Below, piece by piece: positions 36,622 to 50,450 of a DNA stretch of 64,000 nt (its first letter is position 1; each line of letters opens with the position of its first letter). The DNA is from Kudoa neothunni. Its lineage: Eukaryota > Cnidaria. The translations under genes and the position numbers were made by a program. The notes under the pieces were generated by a model, which was not told the origin of the DNA, searched no databases, and was given only the letters and a program-made list of their open reading frames with translations. The DNA lies in contig OZ199839.1 in the NCBI GenBank assembly GCA_964304625.1, positions 11,284,001 to 11,348,000 on the forward strand. Reading direction: 5' to 3'.

Positions 36622-39600
36622 ATGTTTGCAAGCGAAAGTCAAACCATTTTTCAGAATAGCACCAACATTTATATGGCTGTTGAGACGATCGATCCACATA
36701 ACGACAATCTTGCTTGTGGGAACACGACTTTAATTCAACGAAACGAATTACTCATGTTGACCACTTCATTGAACACAGCGGACGAGATGGTAGAGGTCAG
36801 AAATCTGATCACCTCCAAACACTGCCACGTTCTCAACGATCATATGGTCAGTTTCAACAGGAATTCGTGGAATGATGCCAAAATGATGGGTCACCCCTTC
36901 TACCGTGAGAACAACCATTTGTTTGGGTTTTTCAAGGCTACCAAACCAATTTACTGTTACAACTGTTGTGATTATATATGGGGGAAATTCCACCAAACCG
37001 CTATCTGTTATTGTACATATTATCTTTTATTTTGTTAGCTTTGAATAATTACTTAAAGTTTGTGGCGTCACCTTCCATCGACACCATTGTATGAATATTT
37101 CAGGTATACTTTGCGACAAGAATGAACAACTGAATTGCATAGATTATGCAAATGTTATGAAGGTGAATTTTATTATTTTGTATGTGCTCTACAGTTGGTA
37201 CTTACAGCCTATCGATCAATGGAGCAATAGAGATATTGTGGAGTGGATGTTTGCCGCGAAATTCTCCCTCCTTGTAGAGCACATGATCAATGCCGATCTC
37301 AACGGGAATTCCTATATACATTATGAAAAAGACGCCTTTTTTGTAATTTATATGATGTAAAAGATTGTAAATCAATGAATGGCAAATTTTCTGACAGAAA
37401 CAGTTTTGTATTGAACCCTCAGAAAGTACTAACAATTTCTACAGTGCATTGGAATACTTGAATGGAGCCAAGTCTAACAAAAAAGTAAATATTCACTTTA
37501 AATTTGGTGATTTGATTGGGGTAGATCTTAGACGGGGTGACCACTGATCTAGTTAATAACAATCATACCAAATTAACCAACCACAATGTGTATCCGTACA
37601 GTTTTGTTGGTGAGGTCATATGTGAAGCGTGTGAATATCCACTATTTGGCTACCATGACCAAGGTCTCCTATGTATAGGTAAATCAACTGTTTCAGTATG
37701 GTCAGTAATGTAATGACAGAGTGTATGAATTGTTTCCACAACTGGTGCTATTATGGTTGTTGTTCAATCGAATGCAAATCCAATGTTGATGCAAAAAACA
37801 AAGGTGGTTACATTTTATTCTTCCATCCTAGTTGTTTTCAAATATAACGGAAATATCACACTTGATAGGCGTCATTATCTCTTCCATTTTGTTGAATAAT
37901 GTGCCATCAGAACTGGCTGTTGAGTTAATAGAGAATATTCTTGCTATTCTATCAACAACCAAATACAAATATAGCTGTTTGCCCCGACACATAACCACAT
38001 GGGGTAACCCCATGTATGTCGAATTTGTAAGGAAAATATTTGAAGGTGGTTTTTAATAGTGAAAATTGATGATGTTGTTAACATGTGAGGTAATTTTAGA
38101 AGATCATTTGAACACTTCAAAGAATCTCCCCTCGAATAGATTGTCCACATTTGTTTGCTTCCTCAATATGCTTTTATTCTTAATAGTAATCTTACCAAGA
38201 CAACCAGGAACAAAAAGCGATTTCAATTATCTTTATTACGAATCGTGTGTTGGATCTGTTGGTATTGGCGTCGCCAACAAAATGGATCCAACCAAACTGA
38301 ATTCAATGTTGTCACAACAGATTGACGATTTGACCGGTGAGCGAAGGACAATCTTATCTAAAGTGTCGAAACATTTCTTAAAGTGAGTGCGACATGATGT
38401 TTGACGATTTACCACAACATTCTTTAGAGTAAACAACGTTATCGGCATCCAGCCATTTATATCAATATTTGCTATCCCATTGTTTACACCTCCGGCCAAA
38501 TATTTCAAGTAATAAAGTTGTTAGTTTTTGATGTAAATTAGAATCTTGTTATCTTAGATGTTTCAGTTTGATTTATTCGAATTCGGGAGCTCTTCTAGAA
38601 GAATTTATCAACAATAGTATTCCATGTTATTACATTTCATTTATGTGTTTTGTTACAGAGATTATAAATCTTGAGCGTAAAATTGCCACAAACACCCAAA
38701 TGAAAGAAAATGTCATAGAATATAAACGATGGTATTGGGGTCCAATTGACAGGTGATAAGTTTAAGCTATGTTTCCGTCTAATAATACAAAACTGCAGAA
38801 ACGATGCGATGAAATTATTGTCTCGACAGGTGGATCATAGTTTCATCGTGAAAACCAACCGAAAACCGAATAGTTACACCTTATTAGTTCGGTATTTAGA
38901 GTTTATGACAATTTCTGAGATATCCATTGATTAGGGTCCATAATAAAACCAAGTCTATTGAACTTATTCGAAATCTCAAGGGGGGTGGATTCCAATTAAA
39001 TCTACCTGATCAAAGTACGTTTGAGAATTTAAACGACCTCATCAACCATTTCAACACCAATCCTATCAAGTATTCAACACATGAAAGCGTGCCAGAATTG
39101 TACTTAAAATATCCAGCTATTTCAAATGTAATAAATTTGTGACGAGTTACAACTATATATCTATTTAGAACACTGCATCACCTGTAAACAACAGCAATGA
39201 TAAGTATACTCTAGAAAAACAACTTAAATCACTTACTATCAATTTACGTTCGTTAAAAAATGAAGAAGAAACCATTAAGAACGTAATCCAACCACCATTT
39301 AACGATAAATTAAATCCAAATCATTTTCGGAATACTAGAATTTGAACGAAATGAACATGTCACTGATGTGTGAGGAAAGGTTTTATGAATTTATACAAGA
39401 TCATGTCAAGTTAAATGAGAATGTCATAAAATCCACAAGCGAATCCAATCACATTATTCTCAATAATGAGAAAAGCAAACAGGCTCTTTCAAAAAATGAA
39501 GTGTACGTTGTTAATCTTAGAGAAAACTCTAAATCCGCTATCAACGATCTTCGAGCTGAAACGACCATTCTGATCGAAAATGAGACTAGAATTAAGAAAA

Positions 39601-40348
39601 AATGCCAAACAATCATGCATTCTATTGAAAATATTAAAGCGTTATTGTATAATTTGTCGCACATAATTTTGGAGCTCATAATATAAATTATATATTTAGA
39701 GGGGACAATTATAGCCCGCAACACAGCAACGATAATCTCAATTGTGAATGGTATGGAGGAGATATTAGCAAGTAGATGTGGTGACAGAGTGCTCGCAAAT
39801 GCTATAATGCGAATTATTTTAGAGAGGAAGTAAAGAAAATTTTTTACAATCTACCAGATGGATCTTTCCTTGTGCGTAGTAGTGATCGTGATCTCACACA
39901 AAATGTCATTTCTATCAAGTTACTTCTATATATGCAATCATAAACTTTTAAAAAAGATATCACATGCTTTAGAATGAAGGATAAAGTGATGCATTACAAC
40001 ATCGAATACCAAAATGACCTCTACTGCATCATAGGAAATTCGAGACGGTTCGAATCTATTAGCAGCATGATTAATTACTACAAGGAAAATGATATTGATG
40101 GTAAATCGTGGGCCCACATGATATTTTTAAATTTTAATAGAGAATTTCCATTTGAAACTGTTACACCCAGTAGATACACGAAAAAACGATCTTTTATATT
40201 GAGATACACGTTCTATTATAACCAAATTTTAAGAGTCATGATTTTTTATATTATATCCCATTTTTCTCATAACAATGTGAACTATTTTTTAAATTTAACT
40301 ATGGTTTATTTTGATAAAATTGATCTAAATAAATTAGGAACTTGGTAA
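36622..40348 (+). CDS. PIK3R: PI3K class IA regulatory subunit (p85-like) with extra C1 and SAM-like domains
   Basis: About 18 short exons join in phase with GT-AG introns of about 41-56 nt (longest 102 nt), giving about 940 residues. Order: an SH3-like N-terminus (IYMAVETIDPHNDNLACGNT); C1 number 1 (HLFGFFKATKPIYCYNC to CGVTFHRHHC); a SAM-like block (PIDQWSNRDIVEWMFAAKFS); C1 number 2 (HNVYPYSFVGEVICEAC to CMNCFHNWC); a RhoGAP/BH-like domain (NLPSNRLSTFVCFLNML, NKMDPTKLN); nSH2 (WYWGPIDR, SFIVKTN); a coiled iSH2 (about 38650-39646 including linkers); and cSH2 (EWYGGDIS, FYNLPDGSFLVRSSDR). p85 binds p110 through iSH2 and recruits it to phosphotyrosines. The WYWG and iSH2/cSH2 layout is diagnostic. 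The C1 and SAM parts are not in textbook p85. The start ATG and last exon are tentative. Confidence 0.8.
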
Positions 40349-40350
40349 CT

Positions 40351-40395
40351 TCATATTCATATTCATATTCACATTCACATTCATATTCATATTCG
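40351..40395 (+). repeat. hexanucleotide repeat (TTCATA with TTCACA variants)
   Basis: About seven tandem copies of TTCATA/TTCACA lie immediately after the stop codon of the p85-like gene. Confidence 0.8.
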
Positions 40396-41435
40396 TAAAG
40401 GATTTCCACGCATTTTCCAGAGGATAATGAAAAAATAAATTGCTCATCATTGATTTTAAAAACTTAGACATTGATAATAAAGTTTTTAACATTTTTTTTA
40501 GAAGCACATTTCCACATGACTAAGGCATGGTTCCAGTTTCGAATGTAAGTCGAATGACTAATGGATAGTGTTATATCCAAGTCAAATCTATTTTTATTAA
40601 CTCAAAATATCTATGAACGCATGATATGGGATTTTCAATTAAAATTAATATCCAAAAAATTAATAGTTTTAGGTCAAGTGAAATTTTAGAAAGTGATACT
40701 AATTGACATTCTTATTAATGATAAAATAGAGGTTTCACCAAATACAACCGGAACCGGGTACAAAACAATTGAATGTAACGAGTTGTTATTTCATTTATTT
40801 TTTCCGATATGGCTTGCAATGTTTGTCTGCCTCGACCAATCAAACAAAATTTGTTAATGGTGGATTATTGGAAACCTTCAAATACCTCTTCAGTTGGTTA
40901 TTTTAGTTTTTTTCTTTTAAAATCTTTGATGATAAATCAAAAAACATTGAGGGCAATGATTAAGCTCCAAAGGATAATTTCTAAGTTTTAAACAAAATCT
41001 TGTTCCATCCCTTTACATGTAATCCCTATCGTTTTGTAGTAAACGCCAAAAATACTCGATTCTTCGCTTATTTTAACATGAAAATTTAACACGAAAATTT
41101 ATTATAAATATTAATTATATTTTTTGTATTTTCAAAGTAAATATAAAATGTTACATCTTCATATATATATTAGGTTTGACGAATTACTAACAAGAAAATT
41201 AACTTTCTTGGTTACCAACTATTCTAAAAACCTTTTAGAAGGTAAAGCGGCATCCGTAATAATATTTCCCAGTTTATACATTTTTTTGGCAGCTTTGTTT
41301 TTGTTGAGAAATATTCTACAGATCAAATACTTTCGTAATTGAAATTTATTACAACTATACTTGTTATAATTTAATATTTTGAGCTAATTTAAGTATTCCG
41401 TTACCTTTTTAATGTAGTGAGGATACATTGAAATA

Positions 41436-42151
41436 CAGTAAGAAACCAATTTCACGTAATCCCCTCGGGCCCAAAGAAAAAAGTGCGTAAAACCGGTTTG
41501 AATAATTACATGCCCACGCGCGCAGTTATTCAGAAAAAATTGGCGTTCAATAATGATTAAATTGCGTTTATAAAGGTTAATTAACTACATATTAATTTTT
41601 AAAAAATAATTAAAACAACGAAACTTTCCACGAATTGCACAATTGCACAGCTGCACAGGAAGGTAAACCTTTTTCTTTGGCTAATTGATTCCTCTTGATG
41701 ATTATCGTGACGACGCTTACTACAACCTTTTTGCTTCGTGTCCACCCAATCCACTCATATACATCTTCATCAACAGAATTAAATTGTCCTGCATGAAAAT
41801 AATTTCTATTTTTAGATTCAAAATTTACACGTTTTGATTATTTTATTTTTCATCTCTAGGATGCCATTAGGAGTCGAGATAATAGATACTTTAATATGTG
41901 ATACAATGGCAGTTTTATGGCATTAAATATTGACTTAACTAAATAATAAACAAGAAGTACACGGAAAAAGTGCGTGAAATTGGTCAATCACGTGACTTTC
42001 ACATACGTTATTTAGCAACTTTTTAAAATTATTTTTATAAAAATTTTGATCGAAATATTATAAGAAACATATTTTATAAAACAACGACCAATCAATATTC
42101 TAACTAAATAGGTTTTTAAAATGTGCGTGAAATTGGCTACTTACTTTACTG
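41436..42151. mobile_element. mariner-type MITE, copy C
   Basis: Flanked by TA on both sides (41434-41435 and 42152-42153). The left end is CAGTAAGAAACCAATTTCACG, and the minus-strand right end CAGTAAAGTAAGTAGCC followed by AATTTCACGCAC. The internal CCCCTCGGGCCCAAAG resembles the segment next to the right terminus of copy B. No coding content is supported. Confidence 0.55.
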
Positions 42152-42168
42152 TACAACCAAACTGTACT

Positions 42169-43560
42169 ATCTATCCTAATATACAAAGCCGTAGTGCCCA
42201 CGTGTCTGTCTGTCTGTCATTGTGTGTTAACGAATTCATATTCTTATAGGAAAACTTTGTTGAACATTTAAAATTATTTTTATACTTTAAAAAATACAAA
42301 AATATAACGGGATTGTCTGTTTGCTTATAAAGTGGTGAATTGGTAGTGTCAACATTGTGCAAACAGATTACAGCTGGCAATAATAAGATTATTCCGTCAT
42401 GTGACTTTCAATACAATAAAGTTATGGGTGTTGATAACTTAAACTTTTAGCTGGTATATACAATTGTAATTTTAAATATTATTTTTTCATTCTTTGAATG
42501 TAGTAAGGACGATCTACAACATTTGTTTTTGCGAAGGGGGGTGACTCGGTGTAAACGAAGATTTATTGTTTTAACGAGAGATTAATTATGGTGGAAAAAT
42601 TGTGTATTATTCACATTTAATTAGCGCAAAAAATGTTCATTATTTTTATGAAATTTTAAATTAAAGTTATCACGTTTTCTTTAAATGCGATACCATTAAA
42701 AAACTTGTAGAATAGGTGGTTCAATGACGGGTTAGTTAATGCGATTAATACGCCACACGAATTGTAAGAACTTTTGATTTCTGAATGTAGATTTAGTCTA
42801 CTGCAGGGAGAAATAAACAGATGGGTTATTACTGTTTATTTAGATTAACGCTATCGATAACAGAGTGATATTGAGGTTTAAATTTTCGTTCAATAATATA
42901 ATCGACGGGCCTATTGGAAGATAAAGATTATTTTTATTCTTTCTAGTTTTTCTAAATAAATAATTCACTTTTACGAGAAGCCACTCATGTGGCACCGGTA
43001 GAATATTTGTTTTACATAACGAATTATGAATTTATACAGTTTAGACGGATGTTACACAATAACTTATGGGTAGTACGTAATATCGCAATAAAACATAAAT
43101 CAATCTATATCTAGAAAATTTAACTCACAAAATATAAACTTGATAATATTAGTAACATATAACTTCAATTTTACTTTCGAAAAATTACATTATCAATGGT
43201 TTTTATGCATTTTATGTGTCGTGGGCAATTACGGCTCGTGCGTAATGATTTTGATTTTCTCTTTGATTACGCACGACACTTAAGTCATTGTATATAAGGA
43301 ATAGCAGATTCTTTTAATTTTTCAATGATTTTTTTAAATTTAAATCAGCCCACTCCCGGACAAAGCCGGGGTTGTCGATAAGACTAAAATTTTTATTTTA
43401 CTTAACAAGATCTTCAATATGATGATACTATAAAAAAATTAAGAAGTTATTCTGCTCAGAAAATAGTAATATAAGAGTTTAATATTTTTAAAAATTTTTC
43501 TAGACTTATTTTCAATTTGAATTGACCCACTCCCGGGCAAAACCAGGGTTTTCGCTCTAG
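42169..43560 (+). mobile_element. Helitron-like non-autonomous element
   Basis: The 5' part TATCCTAATATACAAAGCCG, followed by repeated GTCT, resembles the 5' end of Helitron/Helentron families. The 3' end at 43560 has a GC hairpin (CTCCCGGGCAAAACCAGGG) about 10 bp before a terminal CTAG, and T follows. A second, diverged copy of the same 3' hairpin lies at 43352-43375. There is no Rep/helicase coding. The call rests on structural resemblance only. Confidence 0.5.
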
Positions 43561-43699
43561 TTTTATCATATATTGTTGAACAATGAGTTATTGCCTTTGT
43601 GTGATGCTGGATTTTAAATAATACGATTACTGCTCAATAGAAAGCTAATCTTGAAAAAACCGAGGTAATTGAAAAACAAGTTTAATCCACAACACAACA

Positions 43700-46600
43700 A
43701 TGTCTACAAGTGTTAGGAAAAACTTCTGGCAATCCAGAACTAATGATGGATTTGTGATTGTTTACTTTCTCATGCCGAACGGCCAAGTTATAGTGTTGGA
43801 GTGTAACGAATTGTTGACGTTGTTCGAAATCAAAATTGCTGCATTCAACGAAGCTAAAAATTATCCACTCTACAGTTTGCTGAGAGAACCGAAATTCTAT
43901 AATTTCTCTTATGTCACCAACCACGGCACAATACAGGTAATCAACGAAAGTGAAGAGTCAGTTCGAAAGTTAGTCAATCTAAGAAATTTGCACAAGGCTG
44001 TATTTAAATTTGTGGAAGCTGAATTCAACGACGTAGAAAAGTATATTCAATCACAAATATCGTCCATTATTGGAGGTGAAGTTATGTCGAGAATATCAGC
44101 ATTGTCTGGTGGGGAGGAACATCGTTTCATCGCAAAATATAAGGAAATTGTACAGAAAATGGTAATGAACCGAGATTCGAAGGTGTGGGATGAGAGACTT
44201 GCTATGGCATACCCACCAGATATAGATTTTGGTCCTGATGTGCCCAAATACGTTCAATACCAGTTACTTAATGCTTATTATAATGATGAATCCATTTAAA
44301 TATACATAGATTGATTGAAGAGAAAGAGTTTAAAGTGAAATTGATGCTCGATCAAAACCATTCTACAGCCCTACTTCTCAACATCGATGACACTCCATCT
44401 ACGGTGCTTCCAAAGGTGATGGGTATATTCAAAAAGAAATGCAATATTAGCGAAGACCTCGAAGAAGTCATTTTGAAGGTGGTTGGACAGAATAGTTATT
44501 TATGCAAGGAGTACGATCCTATCAGTCATCAACTGATAGAATACCCAATTATTAGATACAAGGTAGTTGTTTAAATTTTACAATTGATATTTTAATCACT
44601 GTTACAAAGTATATACGAGAATCGATTAGAAAATACCAAACACCTCGAATAACCATTTTCAAAAAAAGCAATATCAAACTGGACTGCACTCAGCTGATTC
44701 GCCAGAAAGAACCACCGCCCGTTCCACAAAAGAACACAAAAATTGAATCAACTCACTTATGGGATATCAAAGAAGATGAGTTTTACATCAAAATAAACAA
44801 TGTTACCAATATCAATACATTGGATAAATATGTAAGAGATATATAGTGGAGAGGAATTTTAAAGTTAAAATTAATGGTGTTTAGTACGGAATAGCAGGAG
44901 CAGTATTCGTGGGTAAGGAACCCGTATCCAAAATTATCCACACTGAATTGAAACAAGGACCTCGACTTTTTTTTAAGGAAAAAATGCATTTTGGGTTGCC
45001 AACATATGTTTATCCACGTATGGCTAAAATTTGTCTATGTTTATATTCTACCTCTAAGCCATCAAACAAGGTATTAATAGTTTATGTTTTTTACTGCTAC
45101 TACTACAAAAATAACAACTATTGTAGATTAAAAACGCCGAATCTATTGCATGGTTAAATATAGCAATGTTTGATTTTCAGGGAAATCTAAACTTTGTCAA
45201 CATTCCCACTGATAGCCAAAATTTTGATAACGACTTCAATGAATTCACATTCTCAATGTTCAACTACGAAGAAATAACCAGTGGTGTAATTCATAAACCT
45301 ATGGGACCAATCTCGTTGCCTATTCAAAATAATGATAAAATAAAAATTAATATTTCCTACATAAATTATTCAAAAACTATAAAGGGTCCTTCGAGAGATG
45401 ATGTGAGTTTGATTACTATGATCTTCATATCTGTTAAATTATTTTCTCCAATATATGTATATACATCAATTGTTCACTCATATACACGTTTAGTACAATA
45501 CTCTGCTGAAAAACACTAAAACTAAAGATAAAAATTATTTACAGGTTAATGACTGTTAAACTGTTATATTATGAAATAAAAATATAGTTAAATTTGGGAA
45601 CCGTTGTTTCTAAATATTTAGTTGACAGTGACGTAATTTTGTTTTTAGATATTTTTTAAATTTATTTATAGTCAAAATTGGATGTATGCATATGCTCAGA
45701 GAACACTAATAATCTTTATAAAATATTAGACTGCAGCGAAACGCACATTGAAAGCTATCAGCAAACTACATGTGTACAACTCGATAAGAAACATTCATAG
45801 CATATTTCTGTGGTCCAACTGGTAGTATAATAGTGACTGTTACAAGTATTATTTTAGTTTATTAGGAAATTAATTAGGGATCAGTATCCGCAGTTTTTGA
45901 TTTTGCTCCTAAGGTCTATTGATTGGATCAACAGAGAACATATTGCTATTGTAATTTACTCCATCGATTCCCAATCAATTTACGAGCAATCTTACTTACG
46001 CTAGGTGTATGAACTGCTCGAAAATTGGCCCCTAATGAGTCCTTCTAATGCACTTGAATTACTTGGTTATTGGTATTCAGACGAATATGTAAGAGCTTAT
46101 GCGGTTTCTTGTGTAAACCAGATGAGGTAAAATAATTAGTCTACCTGTATTAGTCTTTCTCCTCTCGTAAATTTTATTGAATTTAATTAAGCCTTTCACA
46201 ATCGGAGGCGGTACAAATGTCATCACATAATACCTTGATTCCTTCGAGAGTTTGCTTATTTTTCTTAGAAGACTTTAAAAAATACGGAATATTTTTAAGC
46301 TTTAAATTAATTTCCACTTTGGACGGATTAATCTCAACATTCGTATATAATATATATCGAGATTTTTCCAAATTTATTACAAGCTTAATATTTCTATGTA
46401 TTTTTAATTAGTTATTATGATAATATCATGAAATTCTCAAATAGTTATTTAATAATAGCAGTAAATTGTATAAAATAGAGTTGCACAAATTAAGACCACC
46501 AAGCCTTACCAAGTCTTTTATATTAGCTATTTATTGGTCCGCAACAAATTTTAAATACATAAGCATTATTTTTTTAGTTTATTCATTTACACTTTTTTAA

Positions 46601-49600
46601 ATTATCAAGGTATTAACCAAAATTTTTTAGGTTTTTTATCCTTAGGAGTTTTTAAAGAGCTAACAATGAATCTCAGTTTAAAAAGTGTTCGTATAATTGG
46701 TATAAAAAAGATTTATCCATTCATGAATACACAATATATTTCCGTTCTTCTAAATAAAACAAAATTATTGAATATTTAAAGTAAATGATGCTGATTAAAA
46801 ACTTAATATGAAAAGTAATAGAATTATTGGTATTTATACAATTCTTATAGATTTAATTACCATGAGTTTTTAACTTTTTAATATTCAATGTAAATATATG
46901 GATAATTTAATTAGTTATCTACATTAGATTTTTAATAGCATTATTATTGGATTTTAAATTATTTACAATTTTATATAAATTTCTTATAAAATTTAAATAA
47001 AAAAAGAAATAACAAAAAAATTCTCGTTGGAATTTTTAAACAAAAATACACTGAAATCTGGATATTCGCCCGGTTAACATGTTGTGTCGATTTATTTACA
47101 TAATAAAATTAATTCTTCTGCATTTAATTTAAGTTTTTATTTGATTAAAACAACAAAATGGCATAAATAGTGTATTATTTCAAGTTAAAAACGCATTCGT
47201 TTTAATTTTGAAAGGAAATGTGTTTATGGACGACGAATTAACTTTTGAATTTTCATGAGTAATCTAATATAATAATTAAATAGCTAATTAATGAAATTAA
47301 ATTACATGACTATTATCTCAATCAGTGGTGCACAAACTTTTGGAGCCTCGGGCCAAATTTTACTTTTCGAAAACTTCCAGGGCCAGAAAATTTTAAAACC
47401 AAGTTATAGCTCACACTTTGTATAGGTTAATTAATTCCAAAACGCAATATTCACAATAATTCAAGAATAATAAGTTTATTAAATGTTCTAAATTGAATAA
47501 TTATTGACATAGCGAACTAATGATAGACATTCGCGTGGATTTTGCTATTGGCCCGAACACGTTAATTAGGCCATTAATTTAGTTTTAGTTAACTCAAAAA
47601 ACATTAAAATTGTATTATTAAACTATATATCATGAATGGAATTATTTTTAAATGGGTATCAAATCTATAAGATTCATTTTTGTTGTATATATCAGAAAAG
47701 ACATGGAATTATTTATTATTAATAGGAACTAGATGCACACACAAAAATAAAGTGCAATATATCTTGATGATGTATTTTTTAAAAGCTCATTTTTATTTCC
47801 AGTAAATTGGCATAAAATATTCTAGAGTATAACTATTGATATTTCATGAATATCGTACTTTAGAATTTCACCTGATCTTCGAGATATGGAGGGGGATATT
47901 ACAAACCAAAAATTATAAGAAATATTGAATTATTTTCGATTTGTATTACATTAGCAGTGGAAATTGTTTATCATAATTTTACTTATATTATTTTGAGTAA
48001 CTTGAGAAAACTTTACAACAATAATTAGCATAGCGGTCATGTACCGTTTAAAAGAAGAAAATCGAATGAGACTGTAGATAAGTTTACATTTTTTCTTAAT
48101 ACTCTAAATTTTCGTTATTTTTAAAGCAATCGATTGTTCGAGAGCTAAATGGTTTTCTGTATTTTATGCTCTGACATTTTGTATCGTTCACGATGCCAAT
48201 ACTTATGTGTTGGATTAACGCTAATGCTTTGGCATTTAAAATGACTCCATTCAACACAAAATGTCATAACCAATTACTGAATCATCATTTGACAAATCTT
48301 TTTTACAGATATTGCCCTTGTATCCAACAGTTGTATTTTGCTTTGAAGATTGCTTAAGATTGAATGGAGCATCTTTGCTAACATAAGTGGGTATCTTATT
48401 TAATGGAATTTTCGATTAATAACCGTAACAGCGAGATCTTTACTAATAAACCAAATAAGAATGTCTGAAAAGAACTATATTATTCCAGTTTATAATAGAG
48501 TTATTCGAATTTTTGTTTCTCTATTATATTAAAAACCGATTTGTTGTAATAAGGTGATTTTTGTTTAATTACAGTTGAAAGAACTAATTCTGAAACAAAT
48601 ATAAACCAATAAATATCTTATATGAAACCTGAAATCTTATTATTTATAAATATGTCACCTTTCAACTTCTGAAATATTGTTATTCTCAACATTCTCCTAA
48701 CTTGTACTAGTGTCCATTACGCAAATATTATCAGGTTAAAATTACCCACGCGCCTTTGAATATTATGAACTTAAAATGTGTTTATAAATTGAATATTTAA
48801 AAATAAATATTAAAAATTAAACGCAAATGTTACAAATAATAGTTTAATAATAGTTATTCGTGTGACAAGATTACTTTCATATAATCACGTAATTTCAAAC
48901 ATAATTGACACCATCATATCCTCAAAATTTAAAAAAATACTTATATCGTATTTATAATGGTATTTATTGTTACTTAAATTGAAATAAAACTAAAGGAATG
49001 GTCTAATTAGCATGTTCGGGCAAATAGACACTTCGCAAATAATATTCGTCCCCTGTTGAACAAAACAATATTTTTCTGTCCAGACGTCATTAAATTTTAT
49101 AGTTTCACCATCAACTTTACTTTATTTAATTTCAGTCATTTAGCTTAATGATAGAATAAAAATAACATTAATTAAAGATGGGATCTACTTTGGGTGAGCG
49201 AAATGGTTGTGTGCGAATATGTGGGGTGCCGTCTAAATTGTCCTGCCAAATATACTCTATCAGTTCTAATAGATTTTTTTCCTTTGTGTCAGTTTTTTTA
49301 CGTTTTATTTATTTTTCTTATAGAAGGTTTACGAAAAATTTCATTTTTACGTACAATATAAATATATTATTATTTCACATCGTTCATAAGACATACTTTA
49401 ATTGTTTGTCTTAATTTAACTGAACTTGAACTTCGGATCAGCATGTTTGAGGAATTTATTAATTATAAATCCGCCCAGCACCTGTATAATTTTCTTCCCC
49501 TCTTTACACGCTCAAGGAGAAATACGTAAAATTGACACATAAACTTCTATTAACAAATATTTTCTATATAAAATAGTGAAATGGTTAATAGAAAAAAAAT

Positions 49601-50418
49601 GTTTTGCATATTTAGAGATTTTATTGATGATGTGTTCTTAAGGGTTCGCGTATAATAAAAACCTCAATAAATTTTTTTAATAGATTCATTAGATGCTCCC
49701 GATATATTCAATAACTAGATAAACCAATTGAAGTTAAATGGTCGAATGTTTTTTTTGTTTCAATTAAAAGTATACCATCAATCTGAACTTAGTTAGGGTT
49801 CAACGCGGACCACAAAAAAGCTCATTGTGGGCCGGAGTTTGTGCACCACTGATCTAAGTAATATAATCATACACTTTTTTCTCCAACGTCATTAATAAAT
49901 TAATTTATAAAGATATATTATTTTTATTAAAATCTTCGTTTTTCTATGATTATAATATAAAAACAACATCAAAAACTTTAAAGCATATCACATCGTAACG
50001 TTGATTTTTAGTAACGTGGAATTGGAATGTTATTTGTTACAACTAATTCAGGTTTCTTTGAAGTAAAAAAATCAAATTGTTCGATCCATAATAGGCCCTA
50101 AAATTTGAGCTATATCTCGACTGTTCGTTGGCAAATTTCCTTATTACACGAGCTGTTCACAATCGACGAATTACTCATTTCATCTTTTGGAATTTAAAGT
50201 ATAAAATTTCTTCTTAATTTTGGTCAAAATTCAAAAATTAGATCCGAAATGGGAGCTCCTAAATTTTCGGTACGATTTGGACTGTTGTTGGAAATTATTT
50301 GTCGTGGAGATTTCGGATATTGCCAAGTCCTGTTTCGTCAAGTAATTACGACACAATCCATGAATTAATTATAGCATGATCTGATATTTTATTAAAAAAA
50401 CTCTACATCACTTACATC

Positions 50419-50450
<32 letters not shown>

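Noticed and set aside
36766-36996. Minus-strand open frame opposite the first p85 exon.
   Set aside because: The plus strand carries the C1 and SH3-like coding signal, and the minus frame has no family resemblance.
45672-45736. Candidate helical-domain exon [15 protein letters not shown] in p110.
   Set aside because: A stop follows and the downstream frame ([19 protein letters not shown]) fits the helical domain better. The join from the C2 exon stays unresolved.
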